Below the pieces are notes generated by a model. The model did not search any database and was not told the origin of the DNA. It saw nothing but the letters and a program-made list of their open reading frames with translations. This document shows, piece after piece, positions 24,578 through 32,868 of a stretch of DNA of 57,891 nucleotides; the first letter of the stretch is position 1, and the number at the start of each line of letters is the position of its first letter. The translations under genes and the position numbers were made by a program. The stretch is from contig JAERIN010000006.1 of the NCBI GenBank assembly GCA_016757515.1, positions 1-57,891 of the forward strand. The letters are read 5' to 3'. This DNA comes from Alphaproteobacteria bacterium. Lineage in GTDB: Bacteria; Pseudomonadota; Alphaproteobacteria; Micavibrionales; Micavibrionaceae.

Positions 24578-26161
24578 ATGCCCTACCGCGTGCTCGCGCG
24601 CAAGTACCGCCCCCGGGACCTGTCCGAGGTCATCGGGCAGGACGTTTTGGTCCGCACACTCAAGAACGCCATAGAGTCTGGTCGCGTGGCGCAGGCCTTC
24701 ATGCTCACGGGCATCCGGGGCACGGGCAAGACCACCACAGCGCGCATCATCGCCAGAGCCCTGAACTATAAGGACGGGCCCACGGCCGGGCCCACGGATG
24801 ACTGCCCCCTGTGCCGGGCCATCGCGGCGGGGCACCACCCAGACGTTCTGGAGATGGACGCCGCATCCTCCAGCAAGGTGGAGGAGATGCGCGGCCTCTT
24901 GGACGGGGTGCCGTACGCGCCGACGGAGGCGCGGTATAAGGTGTACATCATTGACGAGGTGCACATGCTGTCCAAGAGCGCATTCAACGCGCTTTTGAAA
25001 ACCCTGGAGGAGCCGCCGCCGCATGTGAAATTCATTTTTGCCACCACGGAGGTGCGTAAGGTCCCCGTGACGGTGCTCTCGCGGTGCCAGAGGTTTGACC
25101 TCCGCCGGGTGGAGCCAGGTGTTTTGGCAAACTATTACAAAGAAATATGCGCGAAGGAAAGTGTGGAGGCTGAGGACGAGGCCCTGGCCCTTATCGCGCG
25201 CGCTGCGGATGGCTCTGTGCGGGACGGGCTGTCCATCCTGGACCAAGCCATGGCGCAAGCCCAGGGTGGGGCAGTGACGGCGGCAGCGGTGCAGCAGATG
25301 CTGGGCTTGATGGACACGGCGCGGGTCCTGGACGCGCTTGAGGCTGCGCTGACGGGGGACACAGAGGGGGCCCTTGGGGCTCTGGAGGATTTTTATGCCC
25401 TGGGCGCGGACCCGGCAGCCGTGGTGGAGGACATGGCGTCCTGGGTGCACCGCCTGTCGCGCGCACGCGCGCTGGCCGGGAAACCGGGGGCCCTGGCCAA
25501 GGACCTGACCCAGGCCGAGTCCGCGCGGATCGGGGCGCTTTCTGGCCGCCTGTCCATGCCTACGCTGGGCCGGGCGTGGCAGATATTGAGCAAGGGCCTG
25601 AGCGAAATTGCGGCGGCGCGCAGCGCGCGGGCGGCGGCGGAGATGGTCGTGCTGCGCCTGGCCTACGCCTCGGGCCTCCCGGACCCGGCGGACCTCTTGA
25701 AGCAGATGGAGGGCCAGGGGGCACACCCGCCCCCCGCAAAGGGTGGGCCCGGAGGAGGAGGCGGCGGCGGTGCTGCTGCTCACGCGCTGGCCGCAGAGGC
25801 CCCCCCTGCCGCCGCGCCACTGCCCACAACGGCTGAGGGCATCGTGGCCTGTCTCCGCACTGGTGGCCAGCCTCTCCTCGCAGAGCAGGTCTATCGGTTC
25901 TTGCGGCCCGCGCGGGTGGAGGCCGGGCGCATAGAGGCCGGGTTGGCCGAGGGCGCACCCGCGACCCTGCCCCAGGATCTTGCACAGGCCCTAACGCGCC
26001 TAACGGAGCGGCGCTGGATGGCCATTCTCGTCAACGCGGGCGCTGGGCCCACCCTGGCCGAAGCGGCGCAAGAAGCCGCCTTGGCAAACCCCGTGGTGTC
26101 GGAAGTGATACGGCTCTTCCCCGGCGCGCGAATTGAGGGTATAAGAGATGGAGAATCTTAG
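24578..26161 (+). CDS. dnaX: DNA polymerase III tau/gamma subunit
   Basis: Clamp-loader ATPase, 527 residues from the ATG at 24578 (MPYRVLARKYRP, the family's usual start). Walker A is GIRGTGKTT near residue 46, Walker B-like IIDEVHMLS near 125, and the sensor 1 region FIFATTEVRKVP near 151. The zinc module is reduced: only CPLC is present where four Cys are normal. A Gly/Ala-rich linker (about residues 390-415) precedes a short domain V, so the tau-specific part is small. GTG codons at 24545 and 24428 are possible earlier starts. No A-run suitable for programmed frameshifting is seen. Confidence 0.93.
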   Translation: MPYRVLARKYRPRDLSEVIGQDVLVRTLKNAIESGRVAQAFMLTGIRGTGKTTTARIIARALNYKDGPTAGPTDDCPLCRAIAAGHHPDVLEMDAASSSKVEEMRGLLDGVPYAPTEARYKVYIIDEVHMLSKSAFNALLKTLEEPPPHVKFIFATTEVRKVPVTVLSRCQRFDLRRVEPGVLANYYKEICAKESVEAEDEALALIARAADGSVRDGLSILDQAMAQAQGGAVTAAAVQQMLGLMDTARVLDALEAALTGDTEGALGALEDFYALGADPAAVVEDMASWVHRLSRARALAGKPGALAKDLTQAESARIGALSGRLSMPTLGRAWQILSKGLSEIAAARSARAAAEMVVLRLAYASGLPDPADLLKQMEGQGAHPPPAKGGPGGGGGGGAAAHALAAEAPPAAAPLPTTAEGIVACLRTGGQPLLAEQVYRFLRPARVEAGRIEAGLAEGAPATLPQDLAQALTRLTERRWMAILVNAGAGPTLAEAAQEAALANPVVSEVIRLFPGARIEGIRDGES

Positions 26162-26174
26162 AAAGGAGACCCCC

Positions 26175-26495
26175 ATGGACTTCCAAAAAATGATGTCCCA
26201 GGCCCAACAGGTGCAAGAGCGCCTGCAAGAGCTGCAAAAAAAGCTGGTGGAGATTGAGGTCATAGGCGAGTCCGGCGGCGGCGTGGTCCGCGTGGCCATG
26301 ACCTGCGACGGGATGGTACAAGGCATCGCCATTGACCCCTCTCTCATCAAGCCGGAAGAGCGCGAGACCCTGGAGGACCTGATCGTGGCCGCCGTGAACG
26401 ACGCCGCCGCCAAAAAAGACAATCGCATCCAAGACGAAACGCGCTCCCTGATGTCTGAAATGGGCCTACCTTCGGACGGCAAGCTGCCCGGATAG
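26175..26495 (+). CDS. ybaB: YbaB/EbfC nucleoid-associated protein
   Basis: A 106-residue dimeric DNA-binding protein of the YbaB family. Recognised by MMSQAQQVQERLQELQKKL, the conserved GGGVVRVAMTCDG and the helical NDAAAKKDNRIQDETRSLM tail. AGGAG lies eight bases before the ATG at 26175; an upstream in-frame ATG at 26148 overlaps dnaX. The dnaX-ybaB(-recR) order is conserved widely; recR is missing here, and rodA follows on the other strand. Confidence 0.95.
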   Translation: MDFQKMMSQAQQVQERLQELQKKLVEIEVIGESGGGVVRVAMTCDGMVQGIAIDPSLIKPEERETLEDLIVAAVNDAAAKKDNRIQDETRSLMSEMGLPSDGKLPG

Positions 26496-26522
26496 GTCGC
26501 CCGTTGGGAGTGTCAGGGGGCC

Positions 26523-27647
26523 TTACAGCCTGCCTGCGCGATGAACATAGGCGCTCATGACGAGGCCGAACCCGCCCATAACCGCAAGCATAGACGTCCC
26601 CCCGTAGGACATGAGGGGGAAAGGGACCCCCACCACGGGCAGGAGGCCCATGACCATCCCCGTGTTGATAAAGACGTACAGAGCAAAGTTCACAGTCAGG
26701 CCCAAGGCCAAGAGACGGGCGAAACCCGCGCGGCACGAGAGGGCGGCCCACAGACCGTAGACCACAATAAGACCAACGAGCGCAAGCAGCCCCGCGCCGC
26801 CCGCAAAGCCCCACTCCTCAGCCCAGAGGGCGAAAATAAAGTCTGTCTGCTGCTCTGGCAGGAAGTGCAGGCGGGCCTGCGTGCCCTCCCCAAACCCCTT
26901 GCCCCAGAGTCCGCCGGAGCCTATGGCGATCTTGGACTGCGTGATGTGATAGCCCGCGCCCAAGGGGTCCGCACTGGGGTTGAGAAAAGTCAGAACCCGG
27001 GCGCGCTGGTAGTCATGTAGGCAGTGCCAAGCCACAGGCACCGCCGCAGCCAGGGCCACGAGCCCCCCCCCAAAGAGCCACAAGGGGGCGCCCGCGAGGA
27101 AGAGCACGGCCGCCCCGGCAAGGCCCAGGACGGCGGCGGTGCCGAGGTCTGGTTGCACAAGGACAAGGGCCATGGGCGCGGCTATGGCCGCGATGGGGGG
27201 CAGGAGAAAAACAGGGGACCGGACCGCCTCTCCCGGCGCGCCGTGGAAGTACCGGGCCAGGGCCAGAACAAGGGCGACCTTCATCAGCTCTGAAGGCTGG
27301 ACTTGGACAAAGCCAAGGTTTATCCACCGTTGTGCACCCATGCCGATGTGGCCCATGACCTCCACAGCGACAAGGAGGGCGAAGGTGCCAAAATACGCGG
27401 GCCAGGCCAGGGCGTACCAGACCCGCAAGGGGATGAGGGCCACGGCGACCATGGCGGGCAAGAACACGGCAAAGCGCGCAGCTTGCCGCCCGGCCCAAGG
27501 GTCCACGGACCCGCCGGCAGCGGCGGTCAGGGCCGCGAAGCCCGCGCTCGCCAGGCAAGAAATGAGAAGAATCAGGCCCCAGTTGACCTCAGCCAGTTTT
27601 TCCCGCCATGTTGGTGCAGCGCGGGAGTATAGAGCCGAAGGGTGCAT
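26523..27647 (-). CDS. rodA: Rod-shape peptidoglycan glycosyltransferase RodA
   Basis: A 374-residue SEDS-family membrane glycosyltransferase that polymerises lipid II in the elongasome. About ten membrane helices are visible. Family motifs include QRWINLGFVQVQPSELMKVALVL near residue 112, YHITQSKIAIGSGGLWGKG near 235, FLPEQQTDFIFALWAEEWG near 260 and VVGVPFPLMSYGGTSM near 330; the catalytic Asp is in QQTDFIFA. The start is taken as the ATG at 27647; in-frame ATG codons at 27683 and 27740 are possible. mrdA (PBP2) and mreBCD are not adjacent. Confidence 0.94.
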   Translation of the reverse strand: MHPSALYSRAAPTWREKLAEVNWGLILLISCLASAGFAALTAAAGGSVDPWAGRQAARFAVFLPAMVAVALIPLRVWYALAWPAYFGTFALLVAVEVMGHIGMGAQRWINLGFVQVQPSELMKVALVLALARYFHGAPGEAVRSPVFLLPPIAAIAAPMALVLVQPDLGTAAVLGLAGAAVLFLAGAPLWLFGGGLVALAAAVPVAWHCLHDYQRARVLTFLNPSADPLGAGYHITQSKIAIGSGGLWGKGFGEGTQARLHFLPEQQTDFIFALWAEEWGFAGGAGLLALVGLIVVYGLWAALSCRAGFARLLALGLTVNFALYVFINTGMVMGLLPVVGVPFPLMSYGGTSMLAVMGGFGLVMSAYVHRAGRL

Positions 27648-27782
27648 GGGGGGCGTTGTAGCGCACGGCGTTGGGCCTGTCATCCGCGCCAGGCCGCGGG
27701 CAAAGACTCCTGCGGGTGCGCAAGCGGGGTGTTGCGTCATCCCGGCGGGGGGAAGGGACGCCGCGCCGCACGGGCAAAAGAA

Positions 27783-27808
27783 AACCCCGCCCCCGAGGGT
27801 GGGGGCTA
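27783..27808 (-). terminator. Terminator of the methyltransferase-like gene at 27806
   Basis: CCCCGCCC and GGGTGGGG pair around a short loop; on the minus strand the stem is followed by TTTTCTTTT. Confidence 0.65.
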
Positions 27809-28417
27809 GAATACCCCAGGCAGAAGGCGATAGCGCACCTGGGCCGCGTAATCCCTATAGACCGGGTCTTGGGACAAGAGCTTTTCCTCCGCAAAGATAC
27901 GCAGGATGAGCAGGGCCCAGGTCACCACATACACCCCCAGGTTCCACAGCGTTGGCATAATCAACAAAAACCCCGCATGGGTCATCATGTACCCCGCATA
28001 CATGGGGTGGCGCACCAGGCGGTAAAGGCCGCCCTGCCGTACCTCCCGATTCGCGGCCACCAGGCCAAAGCTGCGCCACAGGGCCACCTTTGCCCACAAG
28101 TGGACGATCAGACCAAAGAGCATGAGAAACGCGCCCCCCGTCAAGAACAGGGGTTCACCCCCCCGCGAGACCATAAGTGCCGCGCAGGTTCCAGTCAGAG
28201 CAATTGTCCAGTCATACAAATTATTAGAGATATTGTTTGCAGGTCGGCGAAGAACGAGCAAAATAATAACGAGGCCCTCTGAGGCCACTAAAATTAACGT
28301 ATAAAATTCAGAATATTCCCAGCTTCTTGGGAAAAGCCTAAATATCATAAAAGAATATAAGGCCAAGGCAAGACATTTCTCAGTTATATCTAGATATTTT
28401 CTTGTTTTTAGGTGCAT
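27806..28417 (-). CDS. Isoprenylcysteine carboxyl methyltransferase-family membrane protein
   Basis: A 203-residue membrane protein with about five helices. The C-terminal half has the family signature: VRQGGLYRLVRHPMYAGYMM near residue 128, FLLIMPTLWNLGVYVV, then RIFAEEKLLSQDPVYRDYA and VRYRLLPGVF, which form the SAM pocket in ICMT/PEMT-like enzymes. Bacterial members methylate lipids or small molecules; the substrate here is unknown. The 5' third is AT-rich, unlike the 3' part. It is four bases from the first Flp pilin gene, so they may share a message. Confidence 0.8.
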   Translation of the reverse strand: MHLKTRKYLDITEKCLALALYSFMIFRLFPRSWEYSEFYTLILVASEGLVIILLVLRRPANNISNNLYDWTIALTGTCAALMVSRGGEPLFLTGGAFLMLFGLIVHLWAKVALWRSFGLVAANREVRQGGLYRLVRHPMYAGYMMTHAGFLLIMPTLWNLGVYVVTWALLILRIFAEEKLLSQDPVYRDYAAQVRYRLLPGVF

Positions 28418-28420
28418 GTC

Positions 28421-28585
28421 TTAGCCTGTCATATAGCTATTAACAGAACTTATAATACTTGAAACAGATCCACCGATTGACAGAACGGTAAGCATTGTTA
28501 TGAGGCATATCATTGCACCTAGAAGGGCATATTCTATAGATGTAGACGCCGTTTTAAGGGAATGAAATTTATATAAAAGGTGCAA
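28421..28585 (-). CDS. Flp/Fap-type pilin (first copy)
   Basis: A 54-residue pilin of the Tad system. The processing motif region STSIEYALLGAMI and the single hydrophobic helix (LLGAMICLITMLTVLSIGG) match the Flp family, where TadV/FppA cleaves before the GxxxxEY-like segment. The start is taken as TTG at 28585 with GGGGGG upstream, giving normal Flp length; an ATG at 28633 is possible. It is a diverged partner of the next pilin, with an AT-rich sequence. No other tad/cpa gene is in the window. Confidence 0.75.
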   Translation of the reverse strand: MHLLYKFHSLKTASTSIEYALLGAMICLITMLTVLSIGGSVSSIISSVNSYMTG

Positions 28586-28643
28586 TATCCCCCCCGATAC
28601 TTTTGTGCAAACGGAAAGGTCGGGGGGGATCATTGTACCGGAT

Positions 28644-28823
28644 CTAGCCAGCGAGTTGTGTATTTATACTAGTAAACATAGTTTGAAGAGTGCCGCCAAG
28701 AGTTCCAACTATAATCATAATAGTAACAGCAATACCCGCCGCGATGAGGCCGTATTCAATGGCGGTGGCGCCGGATTCGTCTTCCAGGTAGGCCTTTTTG
28801 AAGGCCAGAAGTTTTGTGAACAT
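28644..28823 (-). CDS. Flp/Fap-type pilin (second copy)
   Basis: A 59-residue pilin. The sequence runs FKKAYLEDESGATAIEYGLI, the canonical Flp cleavage and EY motif, then IAAGIAVTIMIIVGTLGGTL as the membrane helix and a short tail TSINTQLAG. GGGAGA lies ten bases upstream of the ATG at 28823. It precedes the other pilin gene on the same strand by about 58 bases; two tandem pilins are common in Tad loci, where one is usually the major subunit. The pilus assembly genes must be elsewhere. Confidence 0.9.
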   Translation of the reverse strand: MFTKLLAFKKAYLEDESGATAIEYGLIAAGIAVTIMIIVGTLGGTLQTMFTSINTQLAG

Positions 28824-28951
28824 AGTGTTGGTCTCCCTTGTGAAGTTGGTTTACGCAAAAAACGACGGGCACCTTGCGCGCCCCTCTATCCCCACCTTAC
28901 ACCGGAAATCGTTAAAAATCCATGAACCCCCCGCGGTTTTTTGCACAGGAA

Positions 28952-29099
28952 ATCCGCCGGGCCCTAACGTCACCCCGGCGGTCGCTGCGGGGTCCCCTCG
29001 GGCCGCGAGAGCGGCCCAGCGCCCGGCCCGCCCCCCCACGGGGCGGGCGCTTTCGCGCCCCTCGCCCCGTGCGGGCCGGTCGCAGGAGAGTGAGGCGGA
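28952..29099. ncRNA. Hairpin-rich non-coding region, candidate structured RNA
   Basis: The 351-bp gap between the pilin gene and the complex I gene has no supported protein gene. It contains CCGCCGGG/CCCGGCGG (28954 and 28974), GGGCCGC-GAGA-GCGGCCC (29000-29017, a GNRA-type loop), and a long helix CCGGCCCGC/GCGGGCCGG (29023 and 29071) enclosing ACGGGGCG/CGCCCCGT and GGCGC-TTTC-GCGCC. ATCCGCC at 28952 could pair with GGCGGAT at 29094. RNase P, tmRNA and SRP signatures are absent. The strand is not determined. Confidence 0.4.
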
Positions 29100-29174
29100 T
29101 GCAAGGGATGGTGGGGCTGACTATAAAGCGAGCCAGGCCTTGCGCCAAGGTAACGGTTGGGCCATCATCCCCCC

Positions 29175-29453
29175 ATGCGCGCCCTGCTGCACGCCCCGAC
29201 GAAAAGCGCCATGCAGTCCGGCCTGGGGCGCGTGGGCCCGTGGGTCTTGCAGCCACTGGGCGGCCAGCCGGGGGAGCCGGAGCCGGTGATGGGCTGGGTC
29301 CCCGCGCGCGGCACGGCGGATGAGGTACGTCTGGCCTTCCCCACGCGGGACGGGGCCCTGGCCTTCGCGGCGCGGGCGGGGTGGGCGGTCGTGGCCCTGC
29401 CGGCACAGGCGCGGCGCGTGGTCCCGCGCAACTTCGCCCAGACGATAAGGTAG
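29175..29453 (+). CDS. NDUFS4-like complex I accessory subunit
   Basis: A 92-residue protein of the 'ETC complex I subunit' family, the bacterial counterpart of mitochondrial NDUFS4 (18-kDa subunit), a hallmark of Alphaproteobacteria. The aligned landmarks are the K-SAMQSG segment (PTKSAMQSGLGRVGPWVLQP), PVMGWVPARGTADEVRLAF and the end PRNFAQTIR, the latter matching the typical Y-A-x-N-F tail. It sits on the matrix/cytoplasmic arm and helps bind NADPH in the related NDUFA9 region. ATG at 29175. Other nuo genes are not adjacent. The rpmH promoter begins right after its stop codon. Confidence 0.85.
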   Translation: MRALLHAPTKSAMQSGLGRVGPWVLQPLGGQPGEPEPVMGWVPARGTADEVRLAFPTRDGALAFAARAGWAVVALPAQARRVVPRNFAQTIR

Positions 29454-29482
29454 TTGACAGGCCCCGCGCGGGGCGTGTACAA
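29454..29482 (+). promoter_or_regulatory. Promoter of rpmH
   Basis: TTGACA (29454-29459) is a consensus -35 box beginning one base after the complex I gene's stop; GTACAA at 29477 is a plausible -10 with 17-base spacing. The transcription start would fall within about five bases of the rpmH ATG at 29493, giving a very short leader. Confidence 0.55.
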
Positions 29483-29492
29483 GCGCCGGACC

Positions 29493-29627
29493 ATGAAGCG
29501 CACCTTCCAGCCCTCCCGCCTCGTCCGCGCCCGCCGCCACGGCTTCCGCGCGCGCATGGCAAGCCGCCACGGCCGCGCTATCCTCGCCCGCCGCCGCGCC
29601 AAGGGCCGTAAGCGCCTTTCGGCGTAG
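29493..29627 (+). CDS. rpmH: 50S ribosomal protein L34
   Basis: A 44-residue, Arg-rich ribosomal protein. [20 protein letters not shown] is the universal N-terminus (KRTFQPS-x-x-x-RxRxHGFRxRM), and it ends [12 protein letters not shown]. It normally precedes rnpA and yidC; here accC follows 40 bases later, so that cluster is broken. Confidence 0.97.
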   Translation: MKRTFQPSRLVRARRHGFRARMASRHGRAILARRRAKGRKRLSA

Positions 29628-29666
29628 GTTGCGCCCCGCGGCGCGGCGCGCTATCCCTGGCCCCGC

Positions 29667-31013
29667 ATGTTCAAGAAGGTTCTCATCGCCAACCGGGGGG
29701 AGATTGCGCTGCGCGTCATCCGCGCGTGCAGGGAGATGGGCATCGCCTCCGTCGTCGTCCACTCCACGGCGGATGAGGACGCCATGGCCGTGCGCCTGGC
29801 GGACGAAAGCGTGTGCATCGGCCCCCCCGCAGCCAAGGACAGTTACCTCAACGCCGCCGCCATCCTGACTGCCGCGTCCCTCACGGGGGCTGAGGCCATC
29901 CATCCCGGCTATGGCTTCCTCTCAGAAAACGCGGACTTTGCCCAGATGGTGTGTCGGCACGGCTTCACCTTCATCGGTCCCGCGCCGGAGCACATCGCTG
30001 CCATGGGGAACAAGACCACAGCCAAGCAGACCGTCGCGAAGCTGGGCCTTCCCGTGGTGCCTGGCTCCGACGGGGCCCTGGCGAACGCGGAAGAGGGGGA
30101 GGCCCTGGCACGAGACATGGGCTTTCCCGTCCTCATAAAGGCCGCGTCCGGCGGCGGGGGCCGGGGGATGAAGGTCGTGCGAGAGGCCGGGGAGTTCGCA
30201 GCGCTGTATGCCCAGGCGCGGGCCGAGGCCAAGGCGTGTTTTGGTGACGACACAGTATATCTGGAAAAGTACCTGGAAAGGCCCCGGCACGTGGAGGTGC
30301 AGATTTTTGCAGATGCCCACGGGCAGGCCATACACCTGGGGGAACGGGACTGCTCCATCCAGCGGCGGCACCAAAAGTTGATTGAGGAGGCCCCCTGCCC
30401 CGCTGTGTCGGAGGAGAAGAGGAACGCCATAGGCACTCTGGCTGCGGACGTGGTGCGCAAGATGGGCTATCGCGGCGCGGGAACCATAGAGTTTCTCTAT
30501 GAGGGCGGGCAGTTTTATTTCATGGAGATGAACACGCGGATACAGGTAGAACACCCGGTGACGGAGATGATTATCGGCCTGGACCTGATCGCGGAGCAGA
30601 TACGGGTCGCGGCGGGAGAGTCCCTGAGTCTGACCAAGGACAACCTCCGCCTGCGCGGGCACGCGATTGAGGTCCGAATCAACGCGGAGGACCCAGCGAC
30701 CTTCGCCCCGTGCCCAGGCCGGGTGACACAGTTCCACCCCGCCGGAGGCCTGGGCGTTCGGTTTGACAGTGCGCTGTACGCTGGCTACCGCGTGCCGCCG
30801 CACTACGACTCCATGGTGGGCAAGCTGATTGTCCACGGCACAACCCGCACAGAGGCCCTATCGCGCCTGCGGCGCGCGCTGGCCGAGACCGTGATAGACG
30901 GCATCAAGACCACCCTCCCTCTGGCGGCTCGGATCGTGGACCACCCGGACTTCGCCACCGGGGCTTATGACATCCACTGGCTGGAACGTGCGCTGGAAGC
31001 TGGGGACCTGTGA
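29667..31013 (+). CDS. accC: Acetyl-CoA carboxylase biotin carboxylase subunit
   Basis: ATP-dependent carboxylation of biotin on AccB, the first half of malonyl-CoA synthesis. The 448-residue protein opens MFKKVLIANRGEIALRVIRA, has the ATP-grasp glycine loop AASGGGGRGMKVV near residue 160, the catalytic region MEMNTRIQVEHPVTEMIIGL near 288, and the C-terminal biotin-carboxylase domain. The usual partner accB is not adjacent. The gene is followed by the NAGGN synthetase on the same strand. Confidence 0.97.
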   Translation: MFKKVLIANRGEIALRVIRACREMGIASVVVHSTADEDAMAVRLADESVCIGPPAAKDSYLNAAAILTAASLTGAEAIHPGYGFLSENADFAQMVCRHGFTFIGPAPEHIAAMGNKTTAKQTVAKLGLPVVPGSDGALANAEEGEALARDMGFPVLIKAASGGGGRGMKVVREAGEFAALYAQARAEAKACFGDDTVYLEKYLERPRHVEVQIFADAHGQAIHLGERDCSIQRRHQKLIEEAPCPAVSEEKRNAIGTLAADVVRKMGYRGAGTIEFLYEGGQFYFMEMNTRIQVEHPVTEMIIGLDLIAEQIRVAAGESLSLTKDNLRLRGHAIEVRINAEDPATFAPCPGRVTQFHPAGGLGVRFDSALYAGYRVPPHYDSMVGKLIVHGTTRTEALSRLRRALAETVIDGIKTTLPLAARIVDHPDFATGAYDIHWLERALEAGDL

Positions 31014-31092
31014 CGCGCGGGACGAAGGGCGGAGCAGCAGAATCGGCCCCCCCTTTGGACAAACACCTCGACATGTGCCATAGAGCGTGCCC

Positions 31093-32820
31093 ATGAGCGG
31101 CCCGATTGACCCCAACCAATCCCCAAGCCTGAAAAGCTGGGGCGAGCCTGCGGACCTCCCCCACGGGGACGTTGTGGTTCCGTGCGGGTGGGGCCGGATG
31201 ATCTTCGCGCACACCTTCGCGCAAAACGAGGACATCGCCACCACCCTTCAGCAGGAACAAGAGGGCCAGCGGGACGTGGCCCTCTACCTGCGCGACCCAC
31301 AGGTCGTGGTGGCATGCGCCCCTGACGCCCTGTTCATAGACCCGTCCTTCACATTCCGCCTGCCCCTGCCCGGCTGGCGCACAAAGAAGCGCGGGCGGCG
31401 CGGGGCCTTTACCATACGCACCCTTGGCCCAGGGGAGGAGCCCCAAGTCCTGGAGACCATCAACGCCATCTACCGCGCACGCGGCATGGTTCCCCTCGCC
31501 CCCGGCTTCCTGGAGGAGGTCGCGGAAAAGGACTTTATGACCTATTGGATCGCAGAGGATGCGGAGAACGGGGCCCTCATAGCGGCGTGCATGGGCCTGG
31601 ACCACGTGAAGGTCTTTGACGACCCAGAGGGCGGAACCAGCCTTTGGGCCCTGGCCGTGGACCCCCAAGCCCCCCACGCTGCGGTGGGCCTCCACATGGT
31701 CCAAGCCGTGGCCACCGCCTACCGCCGGAAGGGGCGCAAGTTTTTAGACCTCTCAGTCCTGCATTCCAACACCGAGGCGATAGACCTCTACAAAAAGTTG
31801 GGCTTCGTCCAGGTTCCGGTTTTCTGCGTGAAGCACAAAAACGCCATAAACGCCGACCTGTACACCCCCGGCACAGCAGAGGAGTCCACCCTTAACCCCT
31901 ATGCCAGACTTATCACAGACGCGGCGCGACGGCGGGGTATCAAGGTGGAGATCTTGGACCCTGTAGACCACTACTTCCGCCTGACCCACGGAGGGCGCTC
32001 CATCACCTGCAGGGAGTCCCTGTCCGAACTCACCTCATCCATCGCCATGAGCCGCTGTTCGGACAAGGCCACCACTACCCGTATTCTCCAGAGCGCAGGG
32101 CTGTCCGTGCCGGAGCAAAAAGTCGCAGGCCGCCCCGCCACAAACCTGGCTTTCCTGAAGAAACACGGCGCCCTTGTGGTCAAGCCCGCCGTGGGGGAGC
32201 AGGGCGCTGGCATCACAGTGGGCGTGAAAACGCCCGCCGAACTGGTCCGCGCGGTGGAAAGTGCGCGCAAACTGTGCAGCAAAGTCCTCCTGGAGCCACT
32301 TGTGGCCGGAATGGATCTGCGCGTCATCGTTATAGACGACGCGGTCGTGGCCGCAGCGGTCCGGAGGCCTGCAGCGGTGGTGGGAGACGGAGTGCACACG
32401 GTCTTAGAGCTGGTGCACAAGCAGTCCCGCCGCAGGGCGCAGGCCACAGGCGGGGAGAGCAAAATCCCCGTGGACCGGGAGCTGCGGCGGACTGTCCTGG
32501 CTGCGGGCTACGCCCTGGATGACGTCTTGCCCGAGGGGGAGAGCCTGACCGTCCGCCGCACGGCGAACCTCCACACCGGGGGCACCATCCACGACGTAAC
32601 ATCCCAGCTGCACCCAGACCTGGCCTCCGCCGCGCGCAAGGCCGCGCGGGCTCTGGGCATCCCCGTCACGGGCCTAGACTTCCTCGTCACCGCGCCGGAC
32701 CAGCCGGACTATGTCATCATTGAGGCCAACGAGAGGCCAGGCCTGGCAAACCACGAGCCCCAGCCCACGGCGGAGCGCTTCTTAGACTTCCTCTTCCCCC
32801 AAAGCCGAGGGCGGGAGTAG
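31093..32820 (+). CDS. ngg: N-acetylglutaminylglutamine synthetase (GNAT + ATP-grasp)
   Basis: A 575-residue two-domain enzyme for the osmoprotectant N-acetylglutaminylglutamine amide (NAGGN). Residues about 110-260 form a GNAT acetyltransferase (ALAVDPQAPHAAVGLHMVQ, KFLDLSVLHSNTEAIDLYKK-LGF). Residues about 290-570 form an ATP-grasp ligase (MSRCSDKATTTRILQSAGLS, VKPAVGEQGAGITVGV, YVIIEANERPGLANHE). This fusion and the following M42 peptidase are the known NAGGN gene pair. The third partner, an asparagine-synthase-like amidotransferase (AsnO), is not in the window. ATG at 31093; GTG at 31087 would add two residues. Confidence 0.9.
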   Translation: MSGPIDPNQSPSLKSWGEPADLPHGDVVVPCGWGRMIFAHTFAQNEDIATTLQQEQEGQRDVALYLRDPQVVVACAPDALFIDPSFTFRLPLPGWRTKKRGRRGAFTIRTLGPGEEPQVLETINAIYRARGMVPLAPGFLEEVAEKDFMTYWIAEDAENGALIAACMGLDHVKVFDDPEGGTSLWALAVDPQAPHAAVGLHMVQAVATAYRRKGRKFLDLSVLHSNTEAIDLYKKLGFVQVPVFCVKHKNAINADLYTPGTAEESTLNPYARLITDAARRRGIKVEILDPVDHYFRLTHGGRSITCRESLSELTSSIAMSRCSDKATTTRILQSAGLSVPEQKVAGRPATNLAFLKKHGALVVKPAVGEQGAGITVGVKTPAELVRAVESARKLCSKVLLEPLVAGMDLRVIVIDDAVVAAAVRRPAAVVGDGVHTVLELVHKQSRRRAQATGGESKIPVDRELRRTVLAAGYALDDVLPEGESLTVRRTANLHTGGTIHDVTSQLHPDLASAARKAARALGIPVTGLDFLVTAPDQPDYVIIEANERPGLANHEPQPTAERFLDFLFPQSRGRE

Positions 32821-32868
32821 CCCCCGCGCCGGGATGACACCGGGCCCTTGTTGCGCTACAACCACCCT

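Noticed and set aside
25740-25800. Programmed frameshift site making the gamma form of DnaX
   Set aside because: No A6G-type slippery sequence or following stem was seen; the Gly-rich segment is only a linker.
28950-29130. RNase P RNA, tmRNA or SRP RNA in the hairpin-rich gap
   Set aside because: The conserved GAGGAAAGTCC of RNase P, the tmRNA tag frame and the SRP tetraloop motif are absent.
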